Part shown: positions 13,046 to 21,567 of the stretch, piece by piece | Numbering within the stretch: the stretch's first letter is position 1 | How the letters are laid out: the number at the start of each line of letters is the position of its first letter | From: Cryobacterium sp. SO1 | Lineage (GTDB): Bacteria > Actinomycetota > Actinomycetes > Actinomycetales > Microbacteriaceae | Assembly: GCF_004210215.2 (NCBI RefSeq) | Contig: NZ_CP067394.1 | Location: 3,348,001 to 3,412,000 of the forward strand | Length of the DNA stretch: 64,000 bases | Direction: 5' to 3' | Notes under the pieces: model-generated | Told to the model about the DNA's origin: nothing | What the model saw: the letters and a program-made list of their open reading frames with translations, nothing else | Databases searched by the model: none | Position numbers and translations under genes: made by a program

Positions 13046-13536
13046 TGGCCGATCTGTTGCGGGTGCGCCGCTGGGCTGACGCGCTCATCACCCTGCACCT
13101 CGATGCCAGCTGGAGCTTCGACTTCGACAACGCCAAGAAGCGGGCCGGGCTGTGCAACTTCACCGCGAAGAAGATAACCGTGTCGCGCTACCTCGCCGCG
13201 CGGTACGGCGACGACGAGATCCACCAGATCCTGCTGCATGAGGTGGCGCACGCTCTGGCCGGCGCCCGGGCCGGGCACGGCCCGGTCTGGCGGAACGTGG
13301 CGGTCGGCCTGGGCTATGACGGCAAGCGCACCCACGACGGCGAGATCGCCGACGATCTGGCCCCGTGGGTGGGCATCTGCGCCGCCGGCCACACCCACTA
13401 CCGGTATCGGCAGCCGACGCGTCCGTTGGCCTGCGGTCTCTGCGGGCGCGGCTTCACCGCCGCGCACGTGATCACCTGGACCCGGCGCGAGATCACCGCG
13501 GCCGCCCGGCGCCAGGCCGCCGCCGCCGCCCGCTGA
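13045..13536 (+). CDS. SprT-like zinc metallopeptidase domain protein
   Basis: 163 residues. The zinc-protease motif HEVAH is at 65-69 with a third ligand candidate at H78 (GHGPVW), as in SprT/Spartan-like domains. The C-terminal half has two Cys clusters (GICAAGHTH and LACGLCGRGF) that probably form a zinc ribbon. Spartan proteases cleave DNA-protein crosslinks; bacterial SprT-like proteins are mostly uncharacterised, so that role is only suggestive. Start and upstream stop share a base (TGATG), implying coupling to the sugar dehydrogenase gene. The C-terminus is Ala/Arg-rich. Confidence 0.85.
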   Translation: MADLLRVRRWADALITLHLDASWSFDFDNAKKRAGLCNFTAKKITVSRYLAARYGDDEIHQILLHEVAHALAGARAGHGPVWRNVAVGLGYDGKRTHDGEIADDLAPWVGICAAGHTHYRYRQPTRPLACGLCGRGFTAAHVITWTRREITAAARRQAAAAAR

Positions 13537-13540
13537 CCTG

Positions 13541-13623
13541 CCGCCCGCCCGCTGACCCACCTCCCGCCCGCTGAACTGCCACCGGCTGCAGACCCGCCGC
13601 CCGCCCGCCCGCTGACCCACCTC
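13541..13623. repeat. 23-bp direct repeat pair
   Basis: The 23-bp sequence starting CCGCCCGCCCGCTGACCCAC occurs at 13541-13563 and again at 13601-13623, just behind the SprT-like gene. The rest of this 299-bp gap holds the family A palindrome at 13737. Confidence 0.8.
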
Positions 13624-13736
13624 TAGCCGCACCGCCGTGGGTACGCATCCGCTCGGTGCCGTCGGTGCGCGGCGCGGTGCGGGGGCGGTGCGGGGGCGGT
13701 GCGGCGGCGAGCGTGGCGCGGCGGGGTCGTGCCGCT

Positions 13737-13805
13737 AAGTGTTTCCCGGCGTGCGGACAAATGGTCCCGGCGTACCGGGACCATTTGTCCGCACGGCGAA
13801 CAGTT
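13737..13805. repeat. Palindromic element family A, copy 3
   Basis: 69-bp, nearly perfect palindrome: GTGCGGACAAATGGTCCCGG faces CCGGGACCATTTGTCCGCAC around a GTA centre, with outer AAGTGTT and AACAGTT ends. It lies between the convergent SprT-like and DUF427 genes, where it could act as a two-way terminator. Confidence 0.9.
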
Positions 13806-13835
13806 GGGGCGTAAGTTCCGCGGCGAAGCGTGGGA

Positions 13836-14138
13836 CTAGTCGACGACCCTGAGGTCTTTCCAGAACGCGACGTAACCGCTGTAGTCCTGGCCGACCCTAT
13901 CGAACGAGCTCGGGGTAGGGGTGGGGTAGCTGAACGCCCCGTCGGTGACGCTGGAGGTGCCGTCGCTGACGGTGAAGTACTGGCACGCACCCTTCCACGA
14001 GCAGGTGTAGGCGGTGTCGGTGGGAGTGAGCAGCCCCGCCGTGATGCTGGACGGCGGGAAGTACCAGTTGCCCTCGATCTTGATCAGGTCTTCCTGAGCG
14101 GCTTCGGCCACGATCGTGCCGTTGAGTACTGCCTTCAT
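13836..14138 (-). CDS. DUF427 family protein
   Basis: 100 residues matching the small DUF427 family: KAVLNGTIVAEA, IEGNWYFPPSSI, TCSWKGACQYFTV and a C-terminal AFWKDLRVVD are the conserved blocks. The fold is a small beta barrel; some fungal relatives are fused to enzymes, but the biochemical role is unknown. The ATG at 14138 is favoured over an upstream start because AAGGAGAAC sits at the right distance and the protein then begins exactly at the family's N-terminus. The ComB-like gene is upstream on the same strand, about 120 bp away. Confidence 0.85.
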   Translation of the reverse strand: MKAVLNGTIVAEAAQEDLIKIEGNWYFPPSSITAGLLTPTDTAYTCSWKGACQYFTVSDGTSSVTDGAFSYPTPTPSSFDRVGQDYSGYVAFWKDLRVVD

Positions 14139-14260
14139 TGCGTTCTCCTTACGGTGGTGCGGATGGGCGGGGCCGCGCAGTCGCGCGCGTGCCGGGTGCA
14201 ACGCCGACCGGCGCGCCCGCATTCCCGGCCGCCTGTGGCCGGATACCCGCACCTCGCCGG

Positions 14261-14962
14261 TCAGGCAGGGAAGAGGAAGTCGGTCACCACGTCGACGTCG
14301 TCGGGGCCGACCCCGGCGTCAGTGCTCTGGTCCGTCGCAGCGCCCTGGTCCGTCGCAGCGCCCTGGTCCGTCGCAGCGAGGGCCTGACCGGTCTCAGCGA
14401 GGCCCTGGCCGGTCTCGGCTACGGCCTGGCCGGCCTCAACAACGGGGCGGCCGGTCGCAACGACGGCCCGGCCGGTCTCAGCGACGGCCCGGCCGGTGTC
14501 GGCGAGGGCCTGGCCGGTCTCGGAGGCCTTGACCAGGTGCTTCACGGCGCGCCGCAGACCCACGTAGCTCGCGGCCGCGGCGGCGGCTTCAGGCGAACAG
14601 TGGTCGATGCCGAGCGCGGCGAGGGCGTCGATCACGGCGCCGGCCACGAGCTGGTCCTCCATGGCAAAACGGATGCTGCCGTCGGCGCGGCTCTCCCCCA
14701 CCGCGACGACGGCCACGGAGAACCTGTGTCCTTTCTCGGCCTGGCGGGCGAGCGCCCACTCGGCCACGAGGGCGCTGGTGCCGAGGTCGGCGACGATCAC
14801 GGTGTGGGCGGCCAACTTGGTGGGGAAGCCGCGCGCGGCATCGACCGGCGGCAGGGCGTCGGCGAGCACTATCACGTCGGCATCCGCGGCGAGGGCCTGG
14901 AAACCGGCGAGGCCCCAGTCGAATCGGACCTGGTACTTGATCTGGGGCTGGGCGTCGCTCAC
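14261..14962 (-). CDS. 2-phosphosulfolactate phosphatase (ComB)-like with heptad-repeat tail
   Basis: 233 residues. Residues 1 to about 150 resemble the ComB family: KYQVRFDWGLAGF, VIVLADAL, HTVIVADLGTSALVAEWAL, VAVVAVGES and AMEDQLVAGAVIDAL. ComB makes sulfolactate in coenzyme M synthesis; actinobacterial homologues have no known pathway, so the true substrate is open. The last 80 residues are nine or so degenerate heptads (AETGQAL, DTGRAVA, ATDQGA) seen in DNA as a 21-bp-type repeat at about 14330-14525. This tail is unusual and may vary in copy number between strains. Confidence 0.72.
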   Translation of the reverse strand: MSDAQPQIKYQVRFDWGLAGFQALAADADVIVLADALPPVDAARGFPTKLAAHTVIVADLGTSALVAEWALARQAEKGHRFSVAVVAVGESRADGSIRFAMEDQLVAGAVIDALAALGIDHCSPEAAAAAASYVGLRRAVKHLVKASETGQALADTGRAVAETGRAVVATGRPVVEAGQAVAETGQGLAETGQALAATDQGAATDQGAATDQSTDAGVGPDDVDVVTDFLFPA

Positions 14963-15166
14963 CCGTTCAGAATACCGGCGGCGGCTTGAGTCCGGTCAGA
15001 ATTCTCGTCACGAAAGGACACAGCGGGCCCGGTCCCGAGCGGGCTGTCCCTCCGAGATGCCCTCCTGCGGTCGAGTTACTCCTCCACAGCGGGCAACTCG
15101 TCGGCAGGTGGGCACCTCGGTGCCGGCGCTGCCCGCGGGAACCCGGTATGCACCGCGGCACTGGCG

Positions 15167-15412
15167 TCCGGCGGCCACCACGTGGGCGTCCCGGTGACGA
15201 GGAGGCCGGCGGCCACCACGTGGGCGTCCCGGTGACGAGGAGGCCGGCGGCCACCACGCGGGCATCCCGGCGACGAGGGACCCGGCGGCCACCACGCGGG
15301 CATCCTGGCGACGAAGAGGCCGACTGCTGCCACTTGGGCATCTCGGTGACGAGGGATCCGGCTGCTACCACGTGGGCATCCCGGTGACCACGGAGCCGGC
15401 CGCTACCACCTG
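15167..15412. repeat. 38-bp tandem repeat, six copies
   Basis: Units begin at 15167, 15205, 15243, 15281, 15319 and 15357, plus a partial copy to about 15412. The best-conserved core is CCGGCGGCCACCACGTGGGC followed by GTCCCGGTGACGAGGAG. Copies decay toward the right. The period is not a multiple of three, so it is not a protein repeat. It fills half of the 472-bp gap between the ComB-like gene and the coiled-coil gene; nothing else is visible there. Confidence 0.92.
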
Positions 15413-15434
15413 ACGCAGCGCCCAGAGGAACCCG

Positions 15435-16700
15435 TCAGGGGGCGTCGTAGTGGGCGAGGGCGTCCGCGTCGGTGGCGTGAGTCATGGCCCGTCGGGCGGC
15501 GTCGAGCGCGGTGACCGGGTCGGCCTCGGCCTCGGCGAGGGCCAGCTGGCGTTCGGCCTCGGCCAAACGGGTGCGGGCGTCGGCGCCCACTCGGCCCCGG
15601 TTGGCGGTGATGAAGTCGCGGGTGATGCCGATCTGGCTGCGGGCGGCCAGGCGGGCACCCACGAAGGCCTCCCGGGCGTTGTCGAGCCGCAACTGACGAT
15701 TGCGGGCCTCGGAGCGGGTGACGTCGAGTCCGTCGAGGGCCTCGCGCAACCTGGCGAGGTCGGCGGCCGGGTCGCTCACCCGGCCGGGGCGGCGCAGCTC
15801 GGCCACGACGGCGTCGGCGTCGGCGATGACCCGGTTGAGTTCCGTGCTGGTCTCGGACTCCTCGTGCCGATCGCGCAGGGCACGCGCCTCGGCCAGTTCG
15901 GTCTCGGCGCCGACGAGGGCGGTGCCAAGGCTGGCGAAGGCCACGTGCAGCTGGTCTTCGCCGGTTTCGATGGCGTCCAGCAGGGTGGTCGCAGTGAAGA
16001 GGCCGTGCTCGGCGGCGCTGACCTGGTCGCCGACGGGCTCGGTGGCGCCGGCGGCGAGGCGTGCATCGGCGGCATCCGCGGCCCGGCGGCCCTCGGCGAT
16101 GGCGGCGCGGGCCCGCTCCACATTCCCGCTGATCGCGGCCAACGCGGACGCGGAGTAGGTGGTGGCTAGGCGGGCGAGAGTGGCGGTACCGCCGGCGAGC
16201 CGGTCGGTGGCGCGGTCGAGGCGGCGGCGCAGCTGTTCGAGTTGCAGCGGGGCGTTCTGCTCGACGACCCGTTTGGTGTCGAACTCGCGGGTCTGGGCGT
16301 TCAGCCGGTTGGTGGCCTCGTCGGCGAGCCGGGTGATCTGCTCGGTCCACTGCCGGGTCTGCGTGTCGGTGTCCGGCACGCCGTCGTCGAGTTTCTGCTT
16401 CAGCGCGAACGCCTCGCGTAGCTGGCGCTTGGAGTCGTCGAGGGCGGCGGCGAAGTCGGCGGTGGCCCGCTCGCCGAATTGCGCGACGGCGAAACCGAGC
16501 TCGTCGGTGGCGGCCTCGATGAGATCATCCGCCCGCACCAGGCTGATCGCCGCGGTGCGCGCCCGCTCGGCGATCTCGGCGTTCTCGGCCGCGCGGATGC
16601 TTCGGGCCTTGCGCCGGTACGCGGCGACCAGCAGTGCGATCACGCCCACGACTACGCCGAGGACCACGACGGACGGGAGCCACCACAAAGCATCGGTCAT
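15435..16700 (-). CDS. Membrane-anchored coiled-coil protein
   Basis: 421 residues with one N-terminal transmembrane segment (residues about 7-28, LPSVVVLGVVVGVIALLVAA), then a basic YRRKAR stop-transfer and about 390 residues of Ala/Arg/Glu/Leu-rich helix, predicted cytoplasmic. The composition resembles the coiled-coil part of actinobacterial TPM-domain proteins, but the exported TPM domain itself is missing. Possible envelope or septum scaffold; no function can be assigned. Confidence 0.75.
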   Translation of the reverse strand: MTDALWWLPSVVVLGVVVGVIALLVAAYRRKARSIRAAENAEIAERARTAAISLVRADDLIEAATDELGFAVAQFGERATADFAAALDDSKRQLREAFALKQKLDDGVPDTDTQTRQWTEQITRLADEATNRLNAQTREFDTKRVVEQNAPLQLEQLRRRLDRATDRLAGGTATLARLATTYSASALAAISGNVERARAAIAEGRRAADAADARLAAGATEPVGDQVSAAEHGLFTATTLLDAIETGEDQLHVAFASLGTALVGAETELAEARALRDRHEESETSTELNRVIADADAVVAELRRPGRVSDPAADLARLREALDGLDVTRSEARNRQLRLDNAREAFVGARLAARSQIGITRDFITANRGRVGADARTRLAEAERQLALAEAEADPVTALDAARRAMTHATDADALAHYDAP

Positions 16701-16876
16701 GCGGCCATCCTATAAACCGAAGCTGGCGAAACCCCCGATGACAGGCCGGTCCCGCGACCGCGCTCTCTCTCACACTGACCGGCCCCTCATCCCGCCTAGA
16801 CTCGCCCGATTTCGCTAGTGCGAGCCACCCGCAACCAGCAGAAACGGGCGAGTCATAATCGGCCGACGCGACTACG

Positions 16877-16905
16877 GACGGACGGACGGACGGACGGACG
16901 GGCGA
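16877..16905. repeat. GGAC tetranucleotide run
   Basis: About seven units of GGAC (reverse complement GTCC) lie just behind the EVE gene. This is the same repeat class as the long TCGG/TCCG run at 42105. Confidence 0.85.
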
Positions 16906-16909
16906 CGAG

Positions 16910-17356
16910 CTAGCGGCGACGGTCGTCGGCGCTGGGCCGGCGCATCTGCGCACGGATCAGGTCGAAGTCGTGCCGGCTGATCTCCAGGAGACCGCGGCGC
17001 AGCTGCCGGCCCCAGTCGGGGTCGTCGCGGGTGAGGTCGAGCACCTTCAGCAGCGGCCGGATCGACGCGGGCTCGGCATCCGGGTCGTACTGCACCCGCC
17101 GTCGCCACGGCCGGTACTCGCTGCCGGAGTCGCCCACCTGCACCACCACGTTGTCGCTCACATAGCCGATCGCGGTGAACTGGCGCAGCCGCTCCCCCTC
17201 GAACTCGGTCTTGGGCGAGTAGTACACCAACCCGTCAGACTCGTTCATGCTCTCGAGAATGTCGCGGGCGGCGAAGTTCATCTGGGCCAGGCCCATGGCC
17301 ACGCTCCGCAGCACATACTCCTGCTGAACCACCCCGAGCCAGTACCGAATCGCCAC
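16910..17356 (-). CDS. EVE domain protein
   Basis: 148 residues. The N-terminus AIRYWLGVVQQEYV followed by MNFAARDILESMNESDGLVYYSPK is typical of EVE (PUA-like) domains, which bind modified bases in RNA or DNA. The FTAIGYVSDN and EYRPWRRRVQYDPDAEP strands complete the barrel. EVE proteins are often linked to defence or RNA modification, but this one stands alone, beside housekeeping-type genes, and resembles the broadly conserved chromosomal type. Confidence 0.82.
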   Translation of the reverse strand: MAIRYWLGVVQQEYVLRSVAMGLAQMNFAARDILESMNESDGLVYYSPKTEFEGERLRQFTAIGYVSDNVVVQVGDSGSEYRPWRRRVQYDPDAEPASIRPLLKVLDLTRDDPDWGRQLRRGLLEISRHDFDLIRAQMRRPSADDRRR

Positions 17357-17399
17357 GTACTAGTTGTACTGCATCGCGCCGAACGCCCAGACTGAGGGC

Positions 17400-17951
17400 A
17401 TGCGCGTACTGCTGAAAGAGATTCTCGACTGCACCCCGGATGCCGCCTGGCGGGCCCTGGCCAGCCCAGCGGTGTTCCGCGAGGTGAGTGCCCCGCTGAT
17501 GAGCGTCTCGTCGCTGGAGGCGGACGGTTTCCCCATACGCTGGTCGCCCGGCGAGCATCCGGTGGCCATGAGCGGGTTGGGCCTGGTTCCGCTGGGCGAA
17601 CAGATGATCCGGCTCGAGATGCGCACCACCAAGAACGGTGTGCGCATCGTGCACGACACCGGCAACGGCGTCTCCGGCGCGATGAAAGCGGTCACCCACT
17701 GGGACCACAGCATGGCCATCGCGCCCGACCCGGCCGGCACCGGCAAGACCCTGTACCGCGACCAGCTGATCTTCTCCGCGGGCCCCGCCACCCTGGCGGT
17801 GTGGCCGGGCCTGTGGGCGTTCTGGCAACTGCGGATGCTGCGACTGAAGGCCCTGGCGCCCACCTGGCAGTACGACCTGGGCGCCGACGATCCCGCATTC
17901 GTGGCCGCGGGCGCGGCCGAGGGCTCCGAACGGAGCGACGGGCTAGCCTGA
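17400..17951 (+). CDS. SRPBCC-like hypothetical protein
   Basis: 183 residues. The beginning, RVLLKEILDCTPDAAWRALASPAVFREVSAPL, follows the START/SRPBCC pattern (strand, then helix with D-A-W) and the middle has alternating strands (MIRLEMRTTKNGVRIVHDTG), so a hydrophobic ligand-binding barrel is likely. The ATG at 17400 is chosen because the open frame before it adds only a short unconserved stretch. It is followed four bases later by the DUF1684 gene, probably one transcript. Confidence 0.65.
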   Translation: MRVLLKEILDCTPDAAWRALASPAVFREVSAPLMSVSSLEADGFPIRWSPGEHPVAMSGLGLVPLGEQMIRLEMRTTKNGVRIVHDTGNGVSGAMKAVTHWDHSMAIAPDPAGTGKTLYRDQLIFSAGPATLAVWPGLWAFWQLRMLRLKALAPTWQYDLGADDPAFVAAGAAEGSERSDGLA

Positions 17952-17955
17952 CACT

Positions 17956-18591
17956 ATGAGCACAAGCATCGGAGCCCTACAGATCGCCGACTGGCGCCGA
18001 CGTGTGTTCGGGCTCTATGGCGGGGTGCGCCAGCTGAGCGCGCGCAACCCGGCCGCCGGCCACGAACTGTGGCGCTCCGGCCGCGACGAACTCTTCGCCG
18101 GGCATCCGGCCTCGCCGCTGCTGCCGGATGACCGGGCCGCGTTCACCGGCCTCACCGTCGCCGCGTACGACCCCGACTGGCGGTTCGAGGTGGAGGTGCA
18201 CCGCGCTGAGGAGCCTCAGCGCATCAAGGTGGAGACCGGCACCGACGGCGTTGTGCCGTTCGACCTGGTGGGCACCGTGCGGCTGCCCTATATCGGCTCG
18301 CTCGACGTCTGGCGGCTGGCCAGCTACGGCGGCGGCCTGTTCCTGCCGCTCAAAGACGCCCTGGCCGGTAAGTCCGGCGGCACCTACGGCGGCGGCCGGT
18401 ACCTGCTGGACACCATCAAGGGTGCCGACCTCGGCCCCGGCGCGGGCGACGACAGCCTGATCCTGGACTTCAACTTCGCCTACAACCCGTCCTGCGCCTA
18501 CGACCCGATGTGGGCCTGCCCGCTGCCGCAGTCCGGCAACATCGTCACCGTCGAGGTGCCGGTCGGCGAGTTCTACACGCCAGTGGACTAG
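17956..18591 (+). CDS. DUF1684 family protein
   Basis: 211 residues. Strong match to DUF1684: an N-terminal WRRRVFGLYGGVRQL helix, the LPYIGSLDVWRLASYGGGLFLPLKDA strand pair, GGGRYLLDTIKGAD, and the signature LDFNFAYNPSCAYDPMWACPLPQSGN with two Cys and a Pro-rich turn near the C-terminus. The family is widespread in actinobacteria and its function is unknown. Closely linked to the SRPBCC-like gene. Confidence 0.88.
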   Translation: MSTSIGALQIADWRRRVFGLYGGVRQLSARNPAAGHELWRSGRDELFAGHPASPLLPDDRAAFTGLTVAAYDPDWRFEVEVHRAEEPQRIKVETGTDGVVPFDLVGTVRLPYIGSLDVWRLASYGGGLFLPLKDALAGKSGGTYGGGRYLLDTIKGADLGPGAGDDSLILDFNFAYNPSCAYDPMWACPLPQSGNIVTVEVPVGEFYTPVD

Positions 18592-18903
18592 AACCGAAAG
18601 TCCCGGTCACCCCTCAGTTGGGGGCGATTCTGGCCTGCTGCTTGACAGCATCCGCTAGAGTAGGACTACTTGTGAGTGCGTAGTTGCGCTCACTGCGTCG
18701 TAGAACGCCCTCTTCTTTTCGATGGCCGCACCCGCACGAGTACGACTCGTTGTTGGCGGCCCACTCGATTTCCGAATGAAACTTTCTTACGGCGAACGGA
18801 TGTGCCCATCGGCACCTTCGCCATGTGAATCCTCCTGGCTCCGGCCGTCGCTTCGTGCGTCACCGGTTCGAGCGAGGAGACTGATGCCCCGAAAGGCACC
18901 ACT
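18592..18903 (+). promoter_or_regulatory. Long leader of the DEAD-box helicase gene with possible promoter
   Basis: TTGACA at 18642-18647 is a full -35 match; the likely -10 is within TAGGACTACTT (18661-18671), which is weak. Transcription starting near 18680 would leave a 5' leader of about 225 nt before the TTG at 18904. Cold-shock RNA helicases often carry such leaders. I find no named riboswitch and no convincing leader peptide. Confidence 0.45.
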
Positions 18904-20457
18904 TTGTCTGAAACTTCCTTTGGCGCGCTTGGCGTGCCCGCTCCCCTCGTTGCCGTGCTCACCTCGCAGGGCATCGACAGCCCGTTCCCGATCCAGGTCG
19001 ACACCCTGCCCGACACCCTCAAGGGCCGCGACGTCCTGGGCCGCGGTAAGACCGGCTCCGGAAAGACCCTCGCGTTCTCCATCCCGATGGTGTCCCGCCT
19101 CGGCGGCAAGCTCGCCGGCGGCAAGCGCCGCCCGGGCCGCCCGCTCGGCCTGATCCTCGCACCGACCCGCGAGCTGGCCACCCAGATCACCGCAGCGCTC
19201 ACCCCGCTTGCCGAGGCCTACGGCCTGAACACCACCACCATCTTCGGCGGCGTCTCGCAGAACCGCCAGGTCGCCGCGCTCAAGGCCGGCGTCGACATCG
19301 TCGTGGCCTGCCCCGGCCGTCTCGAAGACCTCATGAAGCAGGGCTTCGTGAACCTCGACTCCGTCGAGATCACCGTGCTCGACGAGGCCGACCACATGGC
19401 CGACCTGGGCTTCCTGCCCGTCGTGACGCGCATCCTGGACAAGACCCCGTCCAGCGGCCAGCGCCTGCTGTTCTCCGCCACGCTCGACAACGGCGTGGAC
19501 AAGATCGTGCGCCGGTTCCTGCACAACGAGGTTCTGCACTCGGTCGACGAGGCCACCAGCCACGTCTCCGCGATGACCCACCACGTGTTCGAGGTCGACA
19601 CCGCCGAGTCCAAGAAGGAGCTCATCGAGAAGCTCGCTTCGGGCACCGGCCGTCGCATCCTGTTCATGCGCACCAAGCACCACGCCAAGAAGCTGGCCAA
19701 GGCGCTGACGGATGCCGGCATCCCCTCCGTCGACCTGCACGGCAACCTGTCCCAGGTGGCCCGTGACCGCAACCTCGCCGCGTTCAGCGCCGGCGATGTG
19801 AAGGTGCTCGTCGCCACCGACGTCGCCGCCCGTGGCGTGCACGTCGACGACATCGAGCTCGTCATCCACGTGGACCCGCCCGCAGAGCACAAGGCGTACC
19901 TGCACCGCTCGGGCCGCACCGCCCGGGCCGGCAGCGCCGGTGACGTGGTCACCATCGTGCTGCCCGCGCAGAAGCGCGACACCGACCAGCTGCTGCGCAA
20001 GGCCGCCATCACGGTGACCCCGCAGCGCGTGAACGCCGGCTCTGCCGCCGTGATCGCCCTCACCGGTGACGTGGCCGCATACGTCAAGCCCGTTCCCCGC
20101 GTCGAGCAGCCACATGGCCAGTCGCAGGGCGGCCGCTCGCAGGGCGCCAACGCCCAGCGCAAGCGCGTCAACCGTGACGACCGCGACAACGGCGGCCGCG
20201 GTTCGCGCGACTCCGGTGGCCGTGGCGGCCGCAGCGGCGACGCCGTTGCCGCCGGCGCCGGTGGTGGCGCTCGTCGTGAGCGCACCGAGCGTCCGGCCTC
20301 GTCCGGCCGCGGCCACGCGCCCCGCACCAATGGTTCGGGTTCCGGCCCGGGCGGCTCCGGTCGCTCCGGCGGCCTGCAGGTCGGCGGCCTTGTCCGCGGC
20401 TCCGGTTCCACCGGCGGCGGCGCCCGCCGTTCGGCTCCGCGCCGCGCGCAGGGCTAG
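18904..20457 (+). CDS. DEAD-box ATP-dependent RNA helicase
   Basis: 517 residues. Helicase motifs in order: Q-motif around residues 28-31, Walker A GKTGSGKT 48-55, PTREL 87-91, DEAD 160-163, SAT 191-193, and the C-terminal VATDVAARGVH and HRSGRTARAG motifs. After about residue 400 the protein becomes a basic Gly/Arg/Ser-rich tail with RGG-like stretches, as in RhlE/CsdA-type helicases that act on ribosome assembly and mRNA decay, often in the cold. The start is TTG (18904) with GAAAGG upstream. It stands alone behind a long leader. Confidence 0.95.
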   Translation: MSETSFGALGVPAPLVAVLTSQGIDSPFPIQVDTLPDTLKGRDVLGRGKTGSGKTLAFSIPMVSRLGGKLAGGKRRPGRPLGLILAPTRELATQITAALTPLAEAYGLNTTTIFGGVSQNRQVAALKAGVDIVVACPGRLEDLMKQGFVNLDSVEITVLDEADHMADLGFLPVVTRILDKTPSSGQRLLFSATLDNGVDKIVRRFLHNEVLHSVDEATSHVSAMTHHVFEVDTAESKKELIEKLASGTGRRILFMRTKHHAKKLAKALTDAGIPSVDLHGNLSQVARDRNLAAFSAGDVKVLVATDVAARGVHVDDIELVIHVDPPAEHKAYLHRSGRTARAGSAGDVVTIVLPAQKRDTDQLLRKAAITVTPQRVNAGSAAVIALTGDVAAYVKPVPRVEQPHGQSQGGRSQGANAQRKRVNRDDRDNGGRGSRDSGGRGGRSGDAVAAGAGGGARRERTERPASSGRGHAPRTNGSGSGPGGSGRSGGLQVGGLVRGSGSTGGGARRSAPRRAQG

Positions 20458-20609
20458 TCAGCCCGGCCGCATCCGCTTGTACGACCCTCCGACGGGCCGG
20501 CTCCTCCGGGGGTCGGCCCGTTTGTGGTCGGTGGGTTGCGGGGTGGGGCGGAGTGGCGGGACGGATAGCCCGGGCACGCGGCCGGGGTGTGCGGGGTAGG
20601 CGCCGGTAG

Positions 20610-20880
20610 GCGGGTGGCGCGCCAGGCGCAGAGCGGCGCGTACCCCGCATATCTCGAGTCTCCGGTCCCCCGTCCGCTGTGGGGTGCCAGCATGCGGGGC
20701 ACGCGCCAGCACGCGGGGCACGCGCCAGCACGCGGGGCACGCGCCAGCACGCGGGGCACGCGCCAGCACGCGGGGCACGCGCCAGCATGCGGGGCAGCGC
20801 GAGCGACATGGGGCGGATGGTGCGGGTCAGGCGCCGCTACGCGGGTGGCGCGCCATGCGCAGAGCGGCGCGTACCCCGCA
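20610..20880. repeat. Composite repeat: 19-bp array between two 40-bp family D elements
   Basis: Five copies of a 19-bp unit (consensus CACGCGGGGCACGCGCCAG) lie at 20691-20785 with a degenerate sixth. Family D 40-bp elements in the same orientation sit at 20610-20649 and 20841-20880. This fills most of the 553-bp gap between the helicase and GNAT genes; no gene is visible there. It matches the layout at 11450-11704. Confidence 0.9.
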
Positions 20881-21010
20881 CAACTCCGAACCCCGGCTCC
20901 TCAGCCCGCGCTGCGGCCGACAGGCACCCGTCCCGCACTACCGGCGGCACACATCCGGCAGCACCGGCGGGTGGTTCGGCGGGGTCGGTGGCCGGGGTTA
21001 GGGTCGAAGT

Positions 21011-21502
21011 ATGAACACCACCGTTGTTGTTCGGCCCGTCACTGAGACGGATGCCGACAGCCTGGGCCGCGTCCACGCGGCTTGCTGGCACGAATCCTAT
21101 GACCACATCCTGAGCCGGGCTGCACTGTCGCAGCTGCACCCGGAGCGCCTCGCCCAAATGTGGCGCCGATTCTCGGTGCAGGGCCCCGGCTACCGCCACG
21201 TGGTGGCCGAGCTGGACGGCGAGATCGTCGGCTTCGCCGGCAGTGGCCCCGGCCGCGACGCCGGCAAGCCCACCGAGCACGAGCTCTACTTCATCTACCT
21301 GCTGCAGTCCCATCAGGGCAGCGGCATCGGCCAGGCTCTGTTCGATGCCGTCGTCGACCCGGGTCCCACCTACCTTTGGGTCGCCGCGGACAATCCCCGC
21401 GCGCACCGTTTCTACACCCGCAACGGCTACCTGCCCGACGGCCAGGAGCGCACCGAAGAGGTGCTCGGCGAACCGTTCCGCGAGGTGCGCCTGGAGCGTT
21501 AA
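21011..21502 (+). CDS. GNAT family N-acetyltransferase
   Basis: 163 residues with the GNAT order: strand 1 VVVRPVTETDADSLGRVH, strands 2-4 around VVAELDGEIVGFAGSG, the acetyl-CoA pyrophosphate loop QGSGIG after helix start HQ (about residues 100-106), and the YLWVAADNPRAHRFYTRNGYLPDG segment typical of amino-group acetyltransferases. Substrate unknown. A hairpin terminator follows at 21537. Confidence 0.88.
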   Translation: MNTTVVVRPVTETDADSLGRVHAACWHESYDHILSRAALSQLHPERLAQMWRRFSVQGPGYRHVVAELDGEIVGFAGSGPGRDAGKPTEHELYFIYLLQSHQGSGIGQALFDAVVDPGPTYLWVAADNPRAHRFYTRNGYLPDGQERTEEVLGEPFREVRLER

Positions 21503-21536
21503 CGCCCCCGAAACCCTCGGCCTCAGGCCGCCCGAG

Positions 21537-21567
21537 AGCCCGATCCCGCCGCCCAGCGGGTCGGGCT
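21537..21567 (+). terminator. Hairpin terminator after the GNAT gene
   Basis: AGCCCGA and CCCGC pair with GCGGG and TCGGGCT, one unpaired base in the left arm, followed by TCTGCGT. Beyond it, 21577-21650 holds about three degenerate copies of a CCCGCCGGTGACGCGCG repeat. Confidence 0.7.

Noticed and set aside
15167..15394. CRISPR-like 38-bp repeats
   Set aside because: The whole 38 bp repeats without spacers, so it is a simple tandem array.
18722..18903. Leader peptide before the DEAD-box helicase
   Set aside because: A short open frame exists but has no good ribosome-binding site and no recognisable sequence. I treated the region as an untranslated leader.
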